Shown piece by piece: positions 24,086 to 35,601 of a stretch of 64,000 nt of DNA. The DNA comes from Pohlia nutans (Eukaryota > Streptophyta > Bryopsida > Bryales > Mniaceae): the NCBI GenBank assembly GCA_022496805.1, contig CM040086.1, forward strand, positions 6,698,501 to 6,762,500. Direction: 5' to 3'. The position numbers and the translations under genes were made by a program. Numbering within the stretch: the first letter of the stretch is position 1; every line of letters starts with the position of its first letter. The notes beneath the pieces are model-generated. The model had not been told where the DNA came from, did no database searches, and worked only from the letters and a program-made list of their open reading frames with translations.

Positions 24086-26426
24086 GAGGCTGCTTCACTA
24101 TGCAAACCCTAAAATGTAATTAATGAATAGTGAACTCTCTGTCCATTGGTATCTCAATGTATAATGAACACTCTGTCCGTTGGTATCTCAATGTATACTA
24201 AACATTCTCTGTCCATTCATATCTCCCGCACGTAAGGCATCCTTTAATAAAGGAGAAATTTTCTTCCCACTGCTTTACGTATAGTTTTCAACTTGAAGCC
24301 AAAAACATGACAACGTTAGGGATGAAGCAATTTCACATATTTGTTGCATCTAGAGATAATAAGGAGGTTCTCTATACAAAATCTAGCTACCTTTATTAAA
24401 TACATAATATAATCTAAACTAAAATTGTGATTTGAGTGCCCGGGACACTATAATGAAATTTTGAATGAGAGAAACTTTAATTAAACCTCATGTATGTAAC
24501 CTTCCAATGACAAATGACCACTTTATGATAAACATGACATGCCAGCTCATGCCACTCTCATCACCTAAAAATAACATGGCACCCTCCATAGAAGTAGGAA
24601 TGGTAAATAAGAAAACTCCTATATATTGTAGGGATATTATTTCTTCTCACTTTGAATGCACTATGGTAAAAACATCAACTCTCCTTGAACACTAAATCAT
24701 TAATGCTATGCTTCTCTCTATACCACTAGTGACGAAGTGGACATGTAGTGCAAGGAATGTAAACATGCCGTTTGTAGGGCTTGGGTTTGTTGTTGATGTC
24801 ATGACTCTATGGCCATTGTCTATAGCTATATGTTGATATATTTGTACATTTTGGTGGTATTTATATTAAACCCACTACTCGCATGTCGCATCAAATGTGC
24901 ATCATTTTTTTCTCGAAGGATATAGAGCACAATATAATAACTGGACATGTGTTTTGATTAGAAGGAACAAATTTATTCTTAATTTATAGTGGTTCATTTT
25001 GATCACAATTTGAAAAGCCGCAATCGGTAAATAGAAAGAAGGAAGATGTATGGGTTAAATGGTTGTTCAAAATTTTGATTTAAAAATTGTTTGAAAGGTT
25101 ATCTTTATATTAAAAAATATTCAAAATATTAGAAAGGAGAACTTTGAAGAAAAATTGGAATAGTCTTGGAGGATGAAATAATGATATGTTAAAAAGGTAT
25201 GAAAAAAATATGAATGAGGAATGTGAAAAGGCACGGGTTTTGAACTAGTTTTCTACACGTAAGAATACATCATAGAGAACAAAATGAAACAACAAGAAAA
25301 CAATGCTATGATCAATTGCTAAGGCTTGAAAAAAACCAATCTCCTAACTTTCGACTAATGTCGTCACTAGAATACTTTAAGTGTAGTTAAAAAATACCAA
25401 AACTTTCCATTAATAGAAGAGATGGTGGCATATTTGATAAATTTGACAAATTTACTTTATACATGTAGAAATTGATTTGATGTACAATGCATGGACACTT
25501 GGGTTGAATTAGAATTTAACTACGTGAAAAAATCATAGGGAATTGCTTATTCTTTGGAGGTAATAATTATAAGATACATATTTATGCCATACCTCCATTT
25601 GATTGTTCAACGATAATGTATATATAATAATAACATAGGTTTCATTAAAATCCAGCATTAGAAAATTTGTAGATATGATATACATGTAAAAGGTCTGTAT
25701 TTGGGATTCTATGGATGAGACCTGGTAAATGAAAGTAGTTCTATTGTGACAAGGTAATCACTAGATAAAAAATCAAATTTGTTAACGGTAAATTAGTAAC
25801 TACCAGTAGTTTACCAATTTGGATTTTTACTATGCCAATAATTTTACAAATTACCAGAGAAAGTAAATCTACAAAATCCTTTTCATCAATCTGACAATTA
25901 GGTCAAATCGGGTTGTATTTTGTATAACAACAATAGAGCCAAACACATTGGCATGGGCTAATTTTTCGAACTACAGTTTCTCATTTCTCTCTCATGTTTT
26001 TTGGTCCTTCCTATCCTCCTTCCTTATGAGTGTTTCCTTCGGAACTTTGTTTACTTATTGTTCTGATGATATGGATTACTTAGACTTCTGATTACTGAGT
26101 AGAGCTAAATATTGTTGATAGTATCAGAATTCTGACCAAGTAAAGGACTCCAATATACTCCTTTGTAGCATTATTAACCTCGGTACTATATACCAAATAG
26201 TCATAAACAAGAGGTAGCTACCAAGATTGAGCAAGGTTGGAGCTAGCTATCCTCTTGTTTCTATAGTTTGATGTTTTCAGAGAACCTAACTTCTACCATT
26301 GTGCTTTCTATGTTTCTGCCTTTTTGCGTCCACCTTCTTTCTTTGCCACACGGGCTTGTACATCAGTTCTTTGCATTGGGGTTATACATTGGAGTTATGT
26401 ATTTTTCAAATTACAACTAATATAGG
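24086..26426. other. AT-rich spacer between CACTA-B and CACTA-C
   Basis: I see no gene. A short local repeat of AATGAACACTCTGTCC-like words (three copies, 24125-24225) is the only obvious structure. Open frames here are short and low in complexity. Confidence 0.5.
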
Positions 26427-27760
26427 CACTAGCATAGATGGGTACTTTTATGACTGGGAGAATAACTGCGTTTATGACTGCGCGCAGTCATAAAATCGGG
26501 TCTGTGACTGCGCGTCATATTTTTTGCTGACGTGGAATGTGACGCGGAGCATGACTGGGTGCCGTAGTTACCGACGAGTCGCTTCAGACACCTAGTCATA
26601 TGAATAAATACGCCTTAAAGCGTATACTTGGGCGCCATGTACATGCCACGTCAGCATTCCAGCCGCCATCTTGACCGGCCCCAAGTCCTTGACTTTTGGA
26701 GGTCTGTCCGGGCAGCTGAGGCCAAAATCCGACGTGGCACGTGACTCTGCGTAGTCATATTTTCTGCTGACGTGGAATGTGACTCTGTGGAGTTATATTT
26801 TTGCTGACGTGGCACTTCCACGTGGAATGTGAATACTGTCATTGTTCGGCTGACGTGAAATGTGACTCTGTGGAGTCACAGTTTTGGTCATAATGTTGTT
26901 GACATGGAATTCGATTGGTAGTGATGTTTTAGGCTTTCGTGGATTATGACTGTGTACAGTCGTGTTTGAGCGGTCGCTATGACTGTAGCCAGTCGTGTGT
27001 TCAAGACCTCCAGTAGTGTTTGACAAGAGTGCAAAGGATATACGACTGGTTTCAGTCACAGTATCGGTCGGAGTGAGATCAATATATGACTCGCGGTAGT
27101 CATAATGTTGTTACCATGTATGTGGCCATATTAGTGCACACAGTGATATTTTCGCTTACTGAGAGTTACATTACTATTATATATCTGAAACATACAATAG
27201 AAGACACATACGTGGAATTCAATGGAAGACGCTTACGTCTGAGAAGGAAATGCAACATGTTCACTTGTATTTAGTAGTGAAAGACTCAATACAAAACCAA
27301 AACTCGATAATGTCTTAGAGGGAGTTGCTATCTAGCTAACCCACTCTTATTCCTCACCATTATATACATCCAACATCCATCATCTCGTGCTTCCCATTTA
27401 CTTCTTGCAGCTGGCTCCTTGTGATTTTCTTCGTCATCCTGTGTGCACCACCACAATGACAAGTGGGTTAACCAACTTTTTTGCGCAAACCTCATTAATT
27501 CAGTAGAGGACCCCTTAATACGGATGCTGCGCAATTATGACTATTATCTGTTACATTCATTTGTATCATGACTAGTCCCTGTGACCTTCCCAGGTATACT
27601 TGACTGAATCATGTGACATTCTCACTATGCTTATTACTGATCACTGTGACATGGCAGACTGCGTACATAACTTAACCCTGTGACATTCAGGGAATTCATC
27701 AGCATTGCGTGCTACATCAAACATCAGAAGATCGTTTATATGTCACCTTCTCTTTTGCAG

Positions 27761-27894
27761 TCGCGGCATTTAGGCTGCCTCCAGTGCGGCAACGGGCCAC
27801 TTGGTGATGCTGTTGAGAGCAGCACCCAAGCGATCTACAACCGGATCGTACGCCACCGGGCTTCACCAAGTTCGTGGTCCCTTGGTGCCACACG
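27761..27894 (+). other. Exon-like GC-rich segment in CACTA-C
   Basis: A 134-base GC-rich segment lies between a TTTTGCAG acceptor-like and a CACG|GTAAAG donor-like sequence. One frame reads through (HLGCLQCGNGPLGDAVES...). It stands out from AT-rich surroundings and could be a captured exon, but I do not recognise it. Confidence 0.3.
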
Positions 27895-28179
27895 GTAAAG
27901 GGAAGTCAGAAATCCACTAGTCATGAGTAAGCACATTTAAAACTTTGATTTGTAAATTACTAGTAATAAGTGGCGCAAATAGGATCACTATAAATTAAAT
28001 CTATGTGATCTCTTTGGACACACCAGAAAAGGAATTTTGTGGATTTCTATTACTTGCACTAATTGAAGTTGTCAACAATGAAGGAATTGATACGAGAAGG
28101 AAAATCTGCGGTAATATGAAGCATTGCAAGTCATGAGTATACAATGAGTATGCGATGGCTCATTTATGACTACTCGGGG

Positions 28180-28479
28180 TCACGATGCGTGTGGTACCTC
28201 CTCGTTTGTCAGGTGGACCTCCTTTGGCCACACTGGGTCCACGACTGCCGGCGCTATTGCCGGTGGAGCCACTGCTGGCGGGTGGGACTCCTCCAACCCC
28301 GTGTTCTCCACCTCCGACGATTCGTGTGGTGTCATGGGCGGTTTTAGTGTGCGGACCTCTTGGAGCAAAACCCTGAGAGTGGCCTTCATGTCATCGACAT
28401 CGCCTGCAAAACCGTCCATGAGTGAGAAGAAATGAATAAGAAAACTATGTTTCTGTAACAACCCCAGCATTAAGCTCAA
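28180..28479 (-). CDS. Unrecognised ORF, possible second gene of CACTA-C
   Basis: A 99-codon minus-strand frame in a GC-richer stretch. A TTTTGCAG acceptor-like site precedes GDVDDMKATLRVLLQEVRTL, a probable short amphipathic helix, then a Pro/Ala-rich tail (PPAVAPPAIAPAVVDP). CACTA elements often encode a second protein besides TNP2, but nothing here matches one that I know. It could also be a captured exon. A minus-strand frame at 29659-29793 ends at a GTGAGT donor-like site, but its phase does not fit this frame. Confidence 0.3.
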   Translation of the reverse strand: MSLMLGLLQKHSFLIHFFSLMDGFAGDVDDMKATLRVLLQEVRTLKPPMTPHESSEVENTGLEESHPPAVAPPAIAPAVVDPVWPKEVHLTNEEVPHAS

Positions 28480-29280
28480 AAAGGAAACTAAAGGAATCCA
28501 TCTGGTTGTAATTTCAACCGGGTGACGATAATTGACTTCAAGCTGTTAGTTCAAGCGAATGCCGTATGCACAATTGCAAGATTACTTGGAGATTGATCTT
28601 TCACAAGCATTTAACGCGGGAGATAGAGACACAATCACTTTCTCTTGAGTTCAAGTCAGAGTACCTGGAACAAGAAGAACTACAATCCACTCGGCTGCAG
28701 TATACTTATAATCACATATCTTCAAAACAGAATCGAGTTCTAAGAAACATCAAAGGTCAAAGCCAGAAAAAGTTCTGCCTCCCATTTGCAAAAAGCATTA
28801 AAACTGATCATCTCTTAGCCGTTTCATTTTTCACACAAGAATTGCACCACAAACTTTTAATTAACTTAGCGACAGTCTAAAAGAGATGGAAAACTTCGAG
28901 ACTCTATAGAGATTCCTAACATAACATTTACAGGCGTATGGAAAATAGCTTGGTCTAAGGCAAAAAATAAATACTTCCATGCATTCCAAAAATAAGTAAA
29001 AATTGCGGTTTCAAATTGGAGATGAAATTCTTGCCTTTCTTCGTGTCGTCTTCAACGGCTCCTCCACGTGTTCGTCCTCACCGTCATCCTCGTCGCCACA
29101 CTCAGAGTCGGTTAGGAGCTTCCTCTGCGTTTGTCGAACTAGGAGTTTCGGCAGGGAGTTTCGGCAAGGAGTTTTGGCAAGCTCGAAGTTTCGGCAAGTT
29201 TGAAGCCAGGAGTTTCGGCAAGCTCGAAGCGGATTCGGCAACCTGATTTGTGAAGCGGATTCGGCAAGGTCGAAGCGCTG

Positions 29281-29525
29281 GCGGGCAAGGCAAGCTCGAA
29301 ACCCTAGTCAAGCTCGAAACCCTAGGCAAGCGCAAGGCAAGCTCCAAACCCTAGGCAAGCGCAAGGCAAGCTCGAAACCCTAGGCAAGCGCAAGGCAAGC
29401 TCCAAACCCTAGGCAAGCGCAAGGCAAGCTCGAAACCCTAGGCAAGCGCAAGGCAAGCTCGAAACCCTAGGCAAGTGCAAGGCAAGCTCGAAACCCTAGG
29501 CAAGCGCAAGGCAAGCTCGAAACCT
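29281..29525. repeat. 29-bp minisatellite with a telobox in each unit
   Basis: About eight units of GGCAAGCTCSAAACCCTAGG followed by CAAGCGCAA, plus degenerate AGTTTCGGCAAGCTCGAAG forerunners from about 29150. Each unit carries AAACCCTA. Units differ mainly at one position (CTCGAAA or CTCCAAA), and one has AAGTGCAA in place of AAGCGCAA, so amplification looks recent. Confidence 0.92.
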
Positions 29526-29658
29526 TGTGCTCTGCAAGTATCTCCCTCCGCATCTACTCCAAACCCTAACGCGTATTTTCTAGAAGCCAACAATTCTAAG
29601 CGCAATTCAAAAATTCAAGGACGTCACACCACGCACTTCACTTTGAAGAGGTAATCAC

Positions 29659-29793
29659 TCACCTCTTGTCTTTTGGCTTCTTGAAGGTTTGTTTTGAAAG
29701 CGACGGCAACCCCAAACTCTTCAAAGCTCCGTTGTTCTCTTCGATGAGACTGCTCCTCATGCGCTCGTACGCGGGGGGGGGTGAACGCGCCAT
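29659..29793 (-). CDS. Short minus-strand exon-like ORF in CACTA-C
   Basis: From an ATG at 29793 the frame reads MARSPPPAYERMRSSLIEEN and ends in a Lys-rich tail (KQTFKKPKDKR) at an AG|GTGAGT donor-like site near 29661. If spliced, the protein continues elsewhere; otherwise a TGA ends it. No family recognised. A G9 run lies at 29773. Confidence 0.25.
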   Translation of the reverse strand: MARSPPPAYERMRSSLIEENNGALKSLGLPSLSKQTFKKPKDKR

Positions 29794-29999
29794 CGACAAC
29801 GGTGCTTGAGAACTCTGCAAATCTCTGTAGGACGCCGTGAATATTGCTTGAGCGATGGTCGCTTGGTCAACTGGTGCCACGTGTATCTCCGTTGACCAAG
29901 CCGCGCAACACAGAGACGACTGAGCAGGGTCATGTATGTGACACCCGAGAGTTATACAACACTCTCCAGTCATATAGGTGATGCCCTATAGTCATCTAT

Positions 30000-31550
30000 A
30001 TGACTCTGTAGTTCAGTATAACTCTCTCTTGAAAGTTGTAGGCCTTGACACCCAAATGGTGTGCACAAAACTGGTATTAATTGGTCTTTATCTGAGTAAA
30101 GAAGAGTGCACCAGTAATAGGGTATAATAACTGCCTGCACCTACTTGAAGAACCAAAATGTAAGCAAATTGATGAACCAACACACCTGAATTAACCATTC
30201 CTACACGCTAGCTGATCTAAAAAGAACTATGAAAGATAAGTCCAAGTAAAGTCTCTTGTCAAATGGAAAAATGTGTCCTTGTTGCCGACTATGCTTCACA
30301 ATATATATGTGACACTCTACGCTTCATGTGAGCATGCAGGTAACCCTTTACTCTAACGTACACGGTGGACGTCACATCTGTCATCAGTTGTGTTAACAGG
30401 ACGAATTGACTTCCGACATCAAAGTGTATGCGATTGACAAGTTCCAGCTACACACCTCTTTGGCAATTTCACATCATACCAAAAAATGTCTGCAGATTCC
30501 AGTAGTACTCTTGAGGTCCAGAATTGCTTGTATAGGTTCACATCATGGACATTCGTTACCCGAATGTACATGTGTGGAAATCATTTACACATTTGCGAAG
30601 ACATTTTCTTAGATGTATAGTACTTCGTTGGGTTCGGAATCCTAACTGCAATTAATTGTAGGCTTCCTTCCCCTCGGCACGGGCTGTCTTTGGACGGCAG
30701 AATTAGAAAAAAACGCCTGGCATGTCACCATGAGCCCAAATCTTCTGCCATATTCCCTCCAGAGTTCTGCTTCTGTGAACTTCTCGAGAAGACACACGAT
30801 CAAATAGCACTGACGTATATTGAAAACCTCAGATGAAGGAAGTTGTAGTATTGAAGAAGAAGATGACAGCTCCGTGGAACAAGATAGTACACACTCCAAT
30901 GATACAAACGTACATTGTTTTAGAGACTTGAGGCGCATATAGTCATTTCACCGGGATAGGGCTACATGTCGGTGATTCATAGTAAAGCATAGAGCAGACA
31001 TTAATGAGTCATAAGTTGACAATGGTATTCTACATATTTACTAAGTACAATTCATATCATATGAATGTTATATAGACCACTTCTGTGTAATTGCGCATAA
31101 GGGGGGGTGTATGGAAGGAGTGCAAGAATATGAACTTGGGTTGGTGGATAAGTTTTTCATTCACTTTTGCATTAGCAGAGATGCCTCAGGAATATCACTG
31201 ATGTGTTACTTCTTCACCATTGGTTATATCTACTCACGTAGTGAATGATTTCCATACGAAATAGTTTGGTACATCATGACTGCATAATTTAAATGAAATT
31301 AAAGTGACGATAGACATAGAAATAGCGACTCCCAGTTCCAAACGTCGTGCATACCACCAATTTTATTCAATCAATTCTTATATAAAACAAGGAAGGGAGC
31401 AAACAAAAAATTTCCTAAAATGACTTAGTGAAGTGATTTATGTGACACTCTGGAGTTATATAACACTCTGGAGTCATCGTCATGACGCCCTCTAGTCATG
31501 CACAGTGACTCTGTAGTCTTGAATGACTCTGTACTGTATTTTTCCGTAGG
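30000..31550. other. CACTA-C interior without recognised coding sequence
   Basis: No gene is supported. ORFs are short. ATGACTC/GAGTCAT-type words reappear around 29930-30020 and 31440-31530 (for example GTGACACTCTGGAGTTAT), so subterminal-type repeats are also spread through the interior. Confidence 0.45.
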
Positions 31551-31568
31551 ATGGAAGAAGGACAGTAG

Positions 31569-33690
31569 GAGCGCTTGAATCATCTCCAATTATCGCAAGA
31601 TGAAGAGATCCAAGCAGACTCTATGCAATTAATGAAGTACCCCTGCCCATGCATGGAATGTGCTGGAGGAAAAGTCCTCGACCGGGCGACGATTCGGAAG
31701 CATCTTCGCACTAGAAGAAGGGACCCGGTTTTCACAGCTTCAATATTGGTAAGTGATGAGACCCATGATTTCAACTGCGTACCCAGTCCTCAGTAAGCAA
31801 AGCGACGTGGTTCTACGTACAGTGATTTGGTTTAAAAAAATATGTGTTAATGAATTATGTAGGCCCGATGGAGACCCTTAGTAAGAGCCGCAAGTTTGAC
31901 ATCGCTGACCAAGTTTCTAAGCCAACCACAATCCTCCCAGAGCGCCAGACCCACGGCGACATCCGCGCAAATTTCTCGATTGCAGAAGTGGCAGTCAGAC
32001 ATGTATGATGGACAATGGTGCGACGGGCCCATACCGAAGCTAACTCCATTCGTATTTTGGAAAAGGGAATGGCAAGTGAAAGTGTCTAAATACCGCTTCA
32101 TGGGTTGGGGTCTCTTTGCAATGCAACCAGCCAAAGAGGGTGAGGAACTGCTTCCTTTTGTAGGAGCGCAGTACACCTCGGCGGAATTCAAAATTTTGAG
32201 CAAGGCACAATCCCGAATGAAATCGTATGTAATGCGCGCAGAGTCGGACCTGTATATCGACGGAGATGTAGAGAAAGGAAATGTTGCTGGATTCATTAAT
32301 AGTTCCCCCGGGCGCTCCGAAATAGGCAATGTCATGTGGGAGTATCGCATGGTGCCTAAACCGTGGAACCACGAGGAATGGGGATATGTAATTAGCATAG
32401 CAACAAGGGACATTGTTGCCGGAGAAGAACTCTATGCGCATTACCCTCTAAATCTGAGTAGTGTACGGTAAATTACTATATGCCCAAACGGCAGGAAGAT
32501 AGTCTGAGACTGTCTCTATAATATGTATAGTGTCTATCTTGAATTTTCCCAAAATGACTACAGACAGTCACTTCTTATCACTGCACTGCAAACTGTAAAC
32601 GTATACTTATCGTCTAAAATGACTACAGACAATCTGTGCTTACCACTGTAATGTGACAACTGTCAGTCACGTTTTCCCAAAGTGACTACAGTTAGTCACT
32701 ACTTAACACTGTAATAGAATGCCAGCTAGTCATATGTTGCGTATCATGTATTCGATGTGACCCTCAATGCGTGGACAAGACTAAAACAACATCGACACAC
32801 TCCCCGGCGCAGGTGGATGCAATAACAAGGAGCCCTCCGAACTAGGAACCGCATGCATTATGTAGCTTATCATCAGACTTTGGAATGTGACATCCAATGT
32901 GTTGTCCTTGGAACTGCAGGACGAGTACAGCCCCTTGAACTTGACCCCTAGTGCACCAAGCAGTGGGCAAGGTAGTGAGCCCCCGTCCAGTCCTAGCATT
33001 GACAGCGAAGAAGCCGGGGAAGTAGATGTGTTACGCATGGTGGCAGAGTGCTTGAACAAGTATGACAACGTGAACTTAGGGGGGAGCGATACCAACCCTT
33101 CCATGCATGACGGATTTGATGTGGAGTTCAATGAAATGGCCCCGGTCTGGGACGATGCCTTCACACCAAGTCACGATGAAGGTAGCAAAAACGGAATGGA
33201 GGACAATAACGACCCTATGGAGTCAAGCGGGACAACGATGAACATCAAGGACCCTAGTGGCATAGTACTGGATGTCCTTTTACGCGAAGCAAGGACTCCG
33301 CTTTATGCAGGGAGCTCATCCAACCGTCTCGCCTCTATCCTCATGGTACTTAATTGTTGCACCACTTTTGGCGTATCCAACAGCTTTGTGGAGGAGTTGT
33401 TGAAGTTATTGCACGAGTCAATATTGCCCAAGGGCAACACACTTCCGAAAACCTTCCACGAAGCGAAGGGTTTGTTGATGAAATTGGGGTTGTCCTACAA
33501 CACTATACATGCGTGTAGAGATGGGTGTTGTTTATTTCGGAAAGAATTGGAGGATGCGACGGAGTGCCCAATATGCCACAAATCCCGGTACGTAGACAAC
33601 TCCAAATCGGTACCGGTCAAAGTTTTGCGTCATTTTCCGTTGATCCCTCGTTGGAGTTTGGACATTCTCGAACCACCAACTCACGGATGA
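31569..33690 (+). CDS. TNP2-type CACTA transposase gene with an embedded SET domain, catalytic core missing
   Basis: Three exons join in phase. Exon 1 (31551 or 31569 to 31748) carries the N-terminal transposase-associated zinc-finger pattern YPCPCMEC...RKHL and ends at a GTAAGT donor. Exon 2 (31863-32467) is a SET domain: GWGLFA, LPFVGAQYTSAEF, YIDGDVEKGNVAGFINSS, DIVAGEELYAHY. Exon 3 (from 32877) has an acidic Ser/Pro linker, then a TNP2 segment: PLYAGSS, LPKGNTLPKTFHEAKGLL, ACRDGCCLFRKEL, CPICHKSRY, VLRHFPLIPRW, stopping soon after. TNP2 proteins normally continue for several hundred residues with the DDE core; here that part is absent. A TAG at 31566-31568 follows an ATG at 31551, so either exon 1 begins at the acceptor ending there or it is a nonsense codon. 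In the SET domain the usual Asn-His pair (FINHS) is FINSS, which may affect cofactor binding. Confidence 0.75.
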
Positions 33691-33706
33691 AGTACTGTGC
33701 ATATCC

Positions 33707-33895
33707 TTGGGGAGAGCAAGTGATTTTCCCGGACTTGAAGCCACAGGCTTGGATTCGGATCTCATACCCCAAACACCTATTTTAAACAACGCAGTGGAAG
33801 TAGCTCCGGAGGTGGTGGCTAAAGCATTAGAACGCCTCGGACAAGATGACACATTGGTAGATGATTTAGATTATTGCGACTCAGAGCAGGATTGA
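33707..33895 (+). CDS. Short acidic ORF after the truncated TNP2, possible C-terminal exon
   Basis: A 62-codon frame ending in an acidic tail (VDDLDYCDSEQD). Acidic C-terminal tails occur on CACTA transposases, so it may be the last exon, brought close by deletion of the catalytic part. I found no splice junction that proves the link. Confidence 0.3.
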   Translation: MGRASDFPGLEATGLDSDLIPQTPILNNAVEVAPEVVAKALERLGQDDTLVDDLDYCDSEQD

Positions 33896-34716
33896 CCGAG
33901 TCTTTATTCATTCACATACAGTTGTGAACAGTCTACCCGCTGGACATATCTATATATAAATATATATACATATATTCACATGAAATTGTGTAATTAGCAC
34001 CATCAAATCTTGGCCATGCACCACACATTCACTTCAACCTCCCAAACCGATAAGTTTCAGACTTCTCACGTTAGTTGCCCTAAACCACTACATACAGGCA
34101 CGGACACAATTATAAAACCCGTAATAATTCTGCCACACATTCCTTCTCAATGTAAAACGCCACCTCCACCCTAAACCGCTCTACCATGGAATTGCGTGAA
34201 TAGATAATTTACTAATCAATTATTAAAATAATGCCGATGGCCAATTCCTAATTACCCTAAACAAATGAAAAACTACTCAATTTTGGACACAAATTCTCCC
34301 TATAAAATTAATACCTTAAATTCTCATACTATACAGTGATTGAGAGGGCCAATATACATGTAAACTGTCTCGGGCAGTGTTTATAATCATGGGCAGCCCA
34401 AAAAAAAAAATACGACTATAGGGAAAAATGTGACTGCAAAATATGACTAGGAGCAAAAAGTGACGTCCTAATATGACTGTGCGTTCCCCAGGAACGTTCC
34501 CACTCGTTCCCTCTCGTTCCCTACGAAGATATACGTCCCTCCCACCCACTTTATACGGTACACGTGGCAAATATGACTGCAAAATATGACTACCAGTCAC
34601 ATTGTCTAATTTGGCTTCCGCCGACAATTTTTCCCTCGCAGAATGTGACAGCCGACAGTCGCCTGTCATCCCCAGTCATATTCTCCCAGTCATAAAAGTA
34701 CCCATCTCCGGTAGTG

Positions 34717-35580
34717 AGGGTGTTACCAAAGACTCTTTAAAACGAAATATAATACCTTAACCCCCACTTGAAGAATATCTTATTAGAGTTTTAAATAATA
34801 CAACGGTGACAAAAAATACTAACCCTTGACATAATGCCTTCATTTTAAATACCCTTCAATTGATTGTCGTTCATTTTCTTTATAGAAAAGTGTCCCCTAG
34901 GGTAGAGTGCCAAGAAATATATCCAACAACCCTACTTTTTAATCTCACATTAAAACATTTATAACACTTGCTACAATGGTTTGTACCACAAAAAAAATTA
35001 TATACCACCGTTTGGACATGCAACATTTTTGGGCCAAATTTGGTGCGTTTAAAAATGTGCGGTTTATGAAATAATGCCAACTTGCAGATTTTCTAGGCCT
35101 CCTTTTAGGAGAAACCATCTGCTACACAATATCTACCAAGCATTCAACTTTTGGTAGAAGATAGAAGTCGCATTAAGAAACAATATATAGTGTCACAAAA
35201 AACATGGTATTTCCATGTATTTTTTGTGTCCACATGCAATTCAAAATTATAAAATCCAAATCAAACTGTGTTTAATTACATAATAAAGTTAGTGACTTGA
35301 TTTGTCAATATTCCGTGTTAAAATCCATATTGATCCTTACTGCAACAATATGGTGGTTCCACCAAATTTGCACTTAAACCTAGATATTCCAAACTACCCA
35401 AAATCTATGTTCTTCCATCAGTTACGTCCACTGGTAGATACCACGGCCAAGGAAACAAATAGTTAAGAAAAAAATTTGCAAGCAACTGCAAATTAAACCG
35501 GCAATCCATAGCCTTCATAGCAAATCAGTTTTTTAATTATTTTTTTTGGTTATTAGGATGAAGAATGGTGTCATATGTTT
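34717..35580. other. AT-rich spacer, no gene
   Basis: Nothing recognisable beyond AT-rich sequence. Open frames are short. Confidence 0.45.
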
Positions 35581-35601
35581 TAAAGTCCAGATAGTGAGGT
35601 T

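Larger units (their letters stand above)
26427..34716. mobile_element. CACTA-C: 8.3-kb CACTA transposon with a SET-TNP2 gene
   Basis: The left end reads CACTAGCATAGATGGGTACT. The right end in reverse complement reads CACTACCGGAGATGGGTACT. The ends match at 35 of 38 positions. AGG flanks both sides (26424-26426, 34717-34719). Subterminal regions are rich in ATGACTG/CAGTCAT words (TGTGACTCTGTGGAGTCA, TGACTGTGTACAGTCGTG), distinct from the GACGTC words of CACTA-A. Inside are a TNP2-type transposase gene with an in-frame SET domain, a telobox minisatellite and unassigned minus-strand frames. The transposase appears to lack its DDE core, so the element is probably not autonomous. Confidence 0.93.

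Noticed and set aside
29270..29525. CRISPR-like or telomeric repeat
   Set aside because: Units are directly adjacent with no spacers, so not CRISPR. AAACCCTA occurs once per 29-bp unit and not as pure tandem TTTAGGG, so not telomere.
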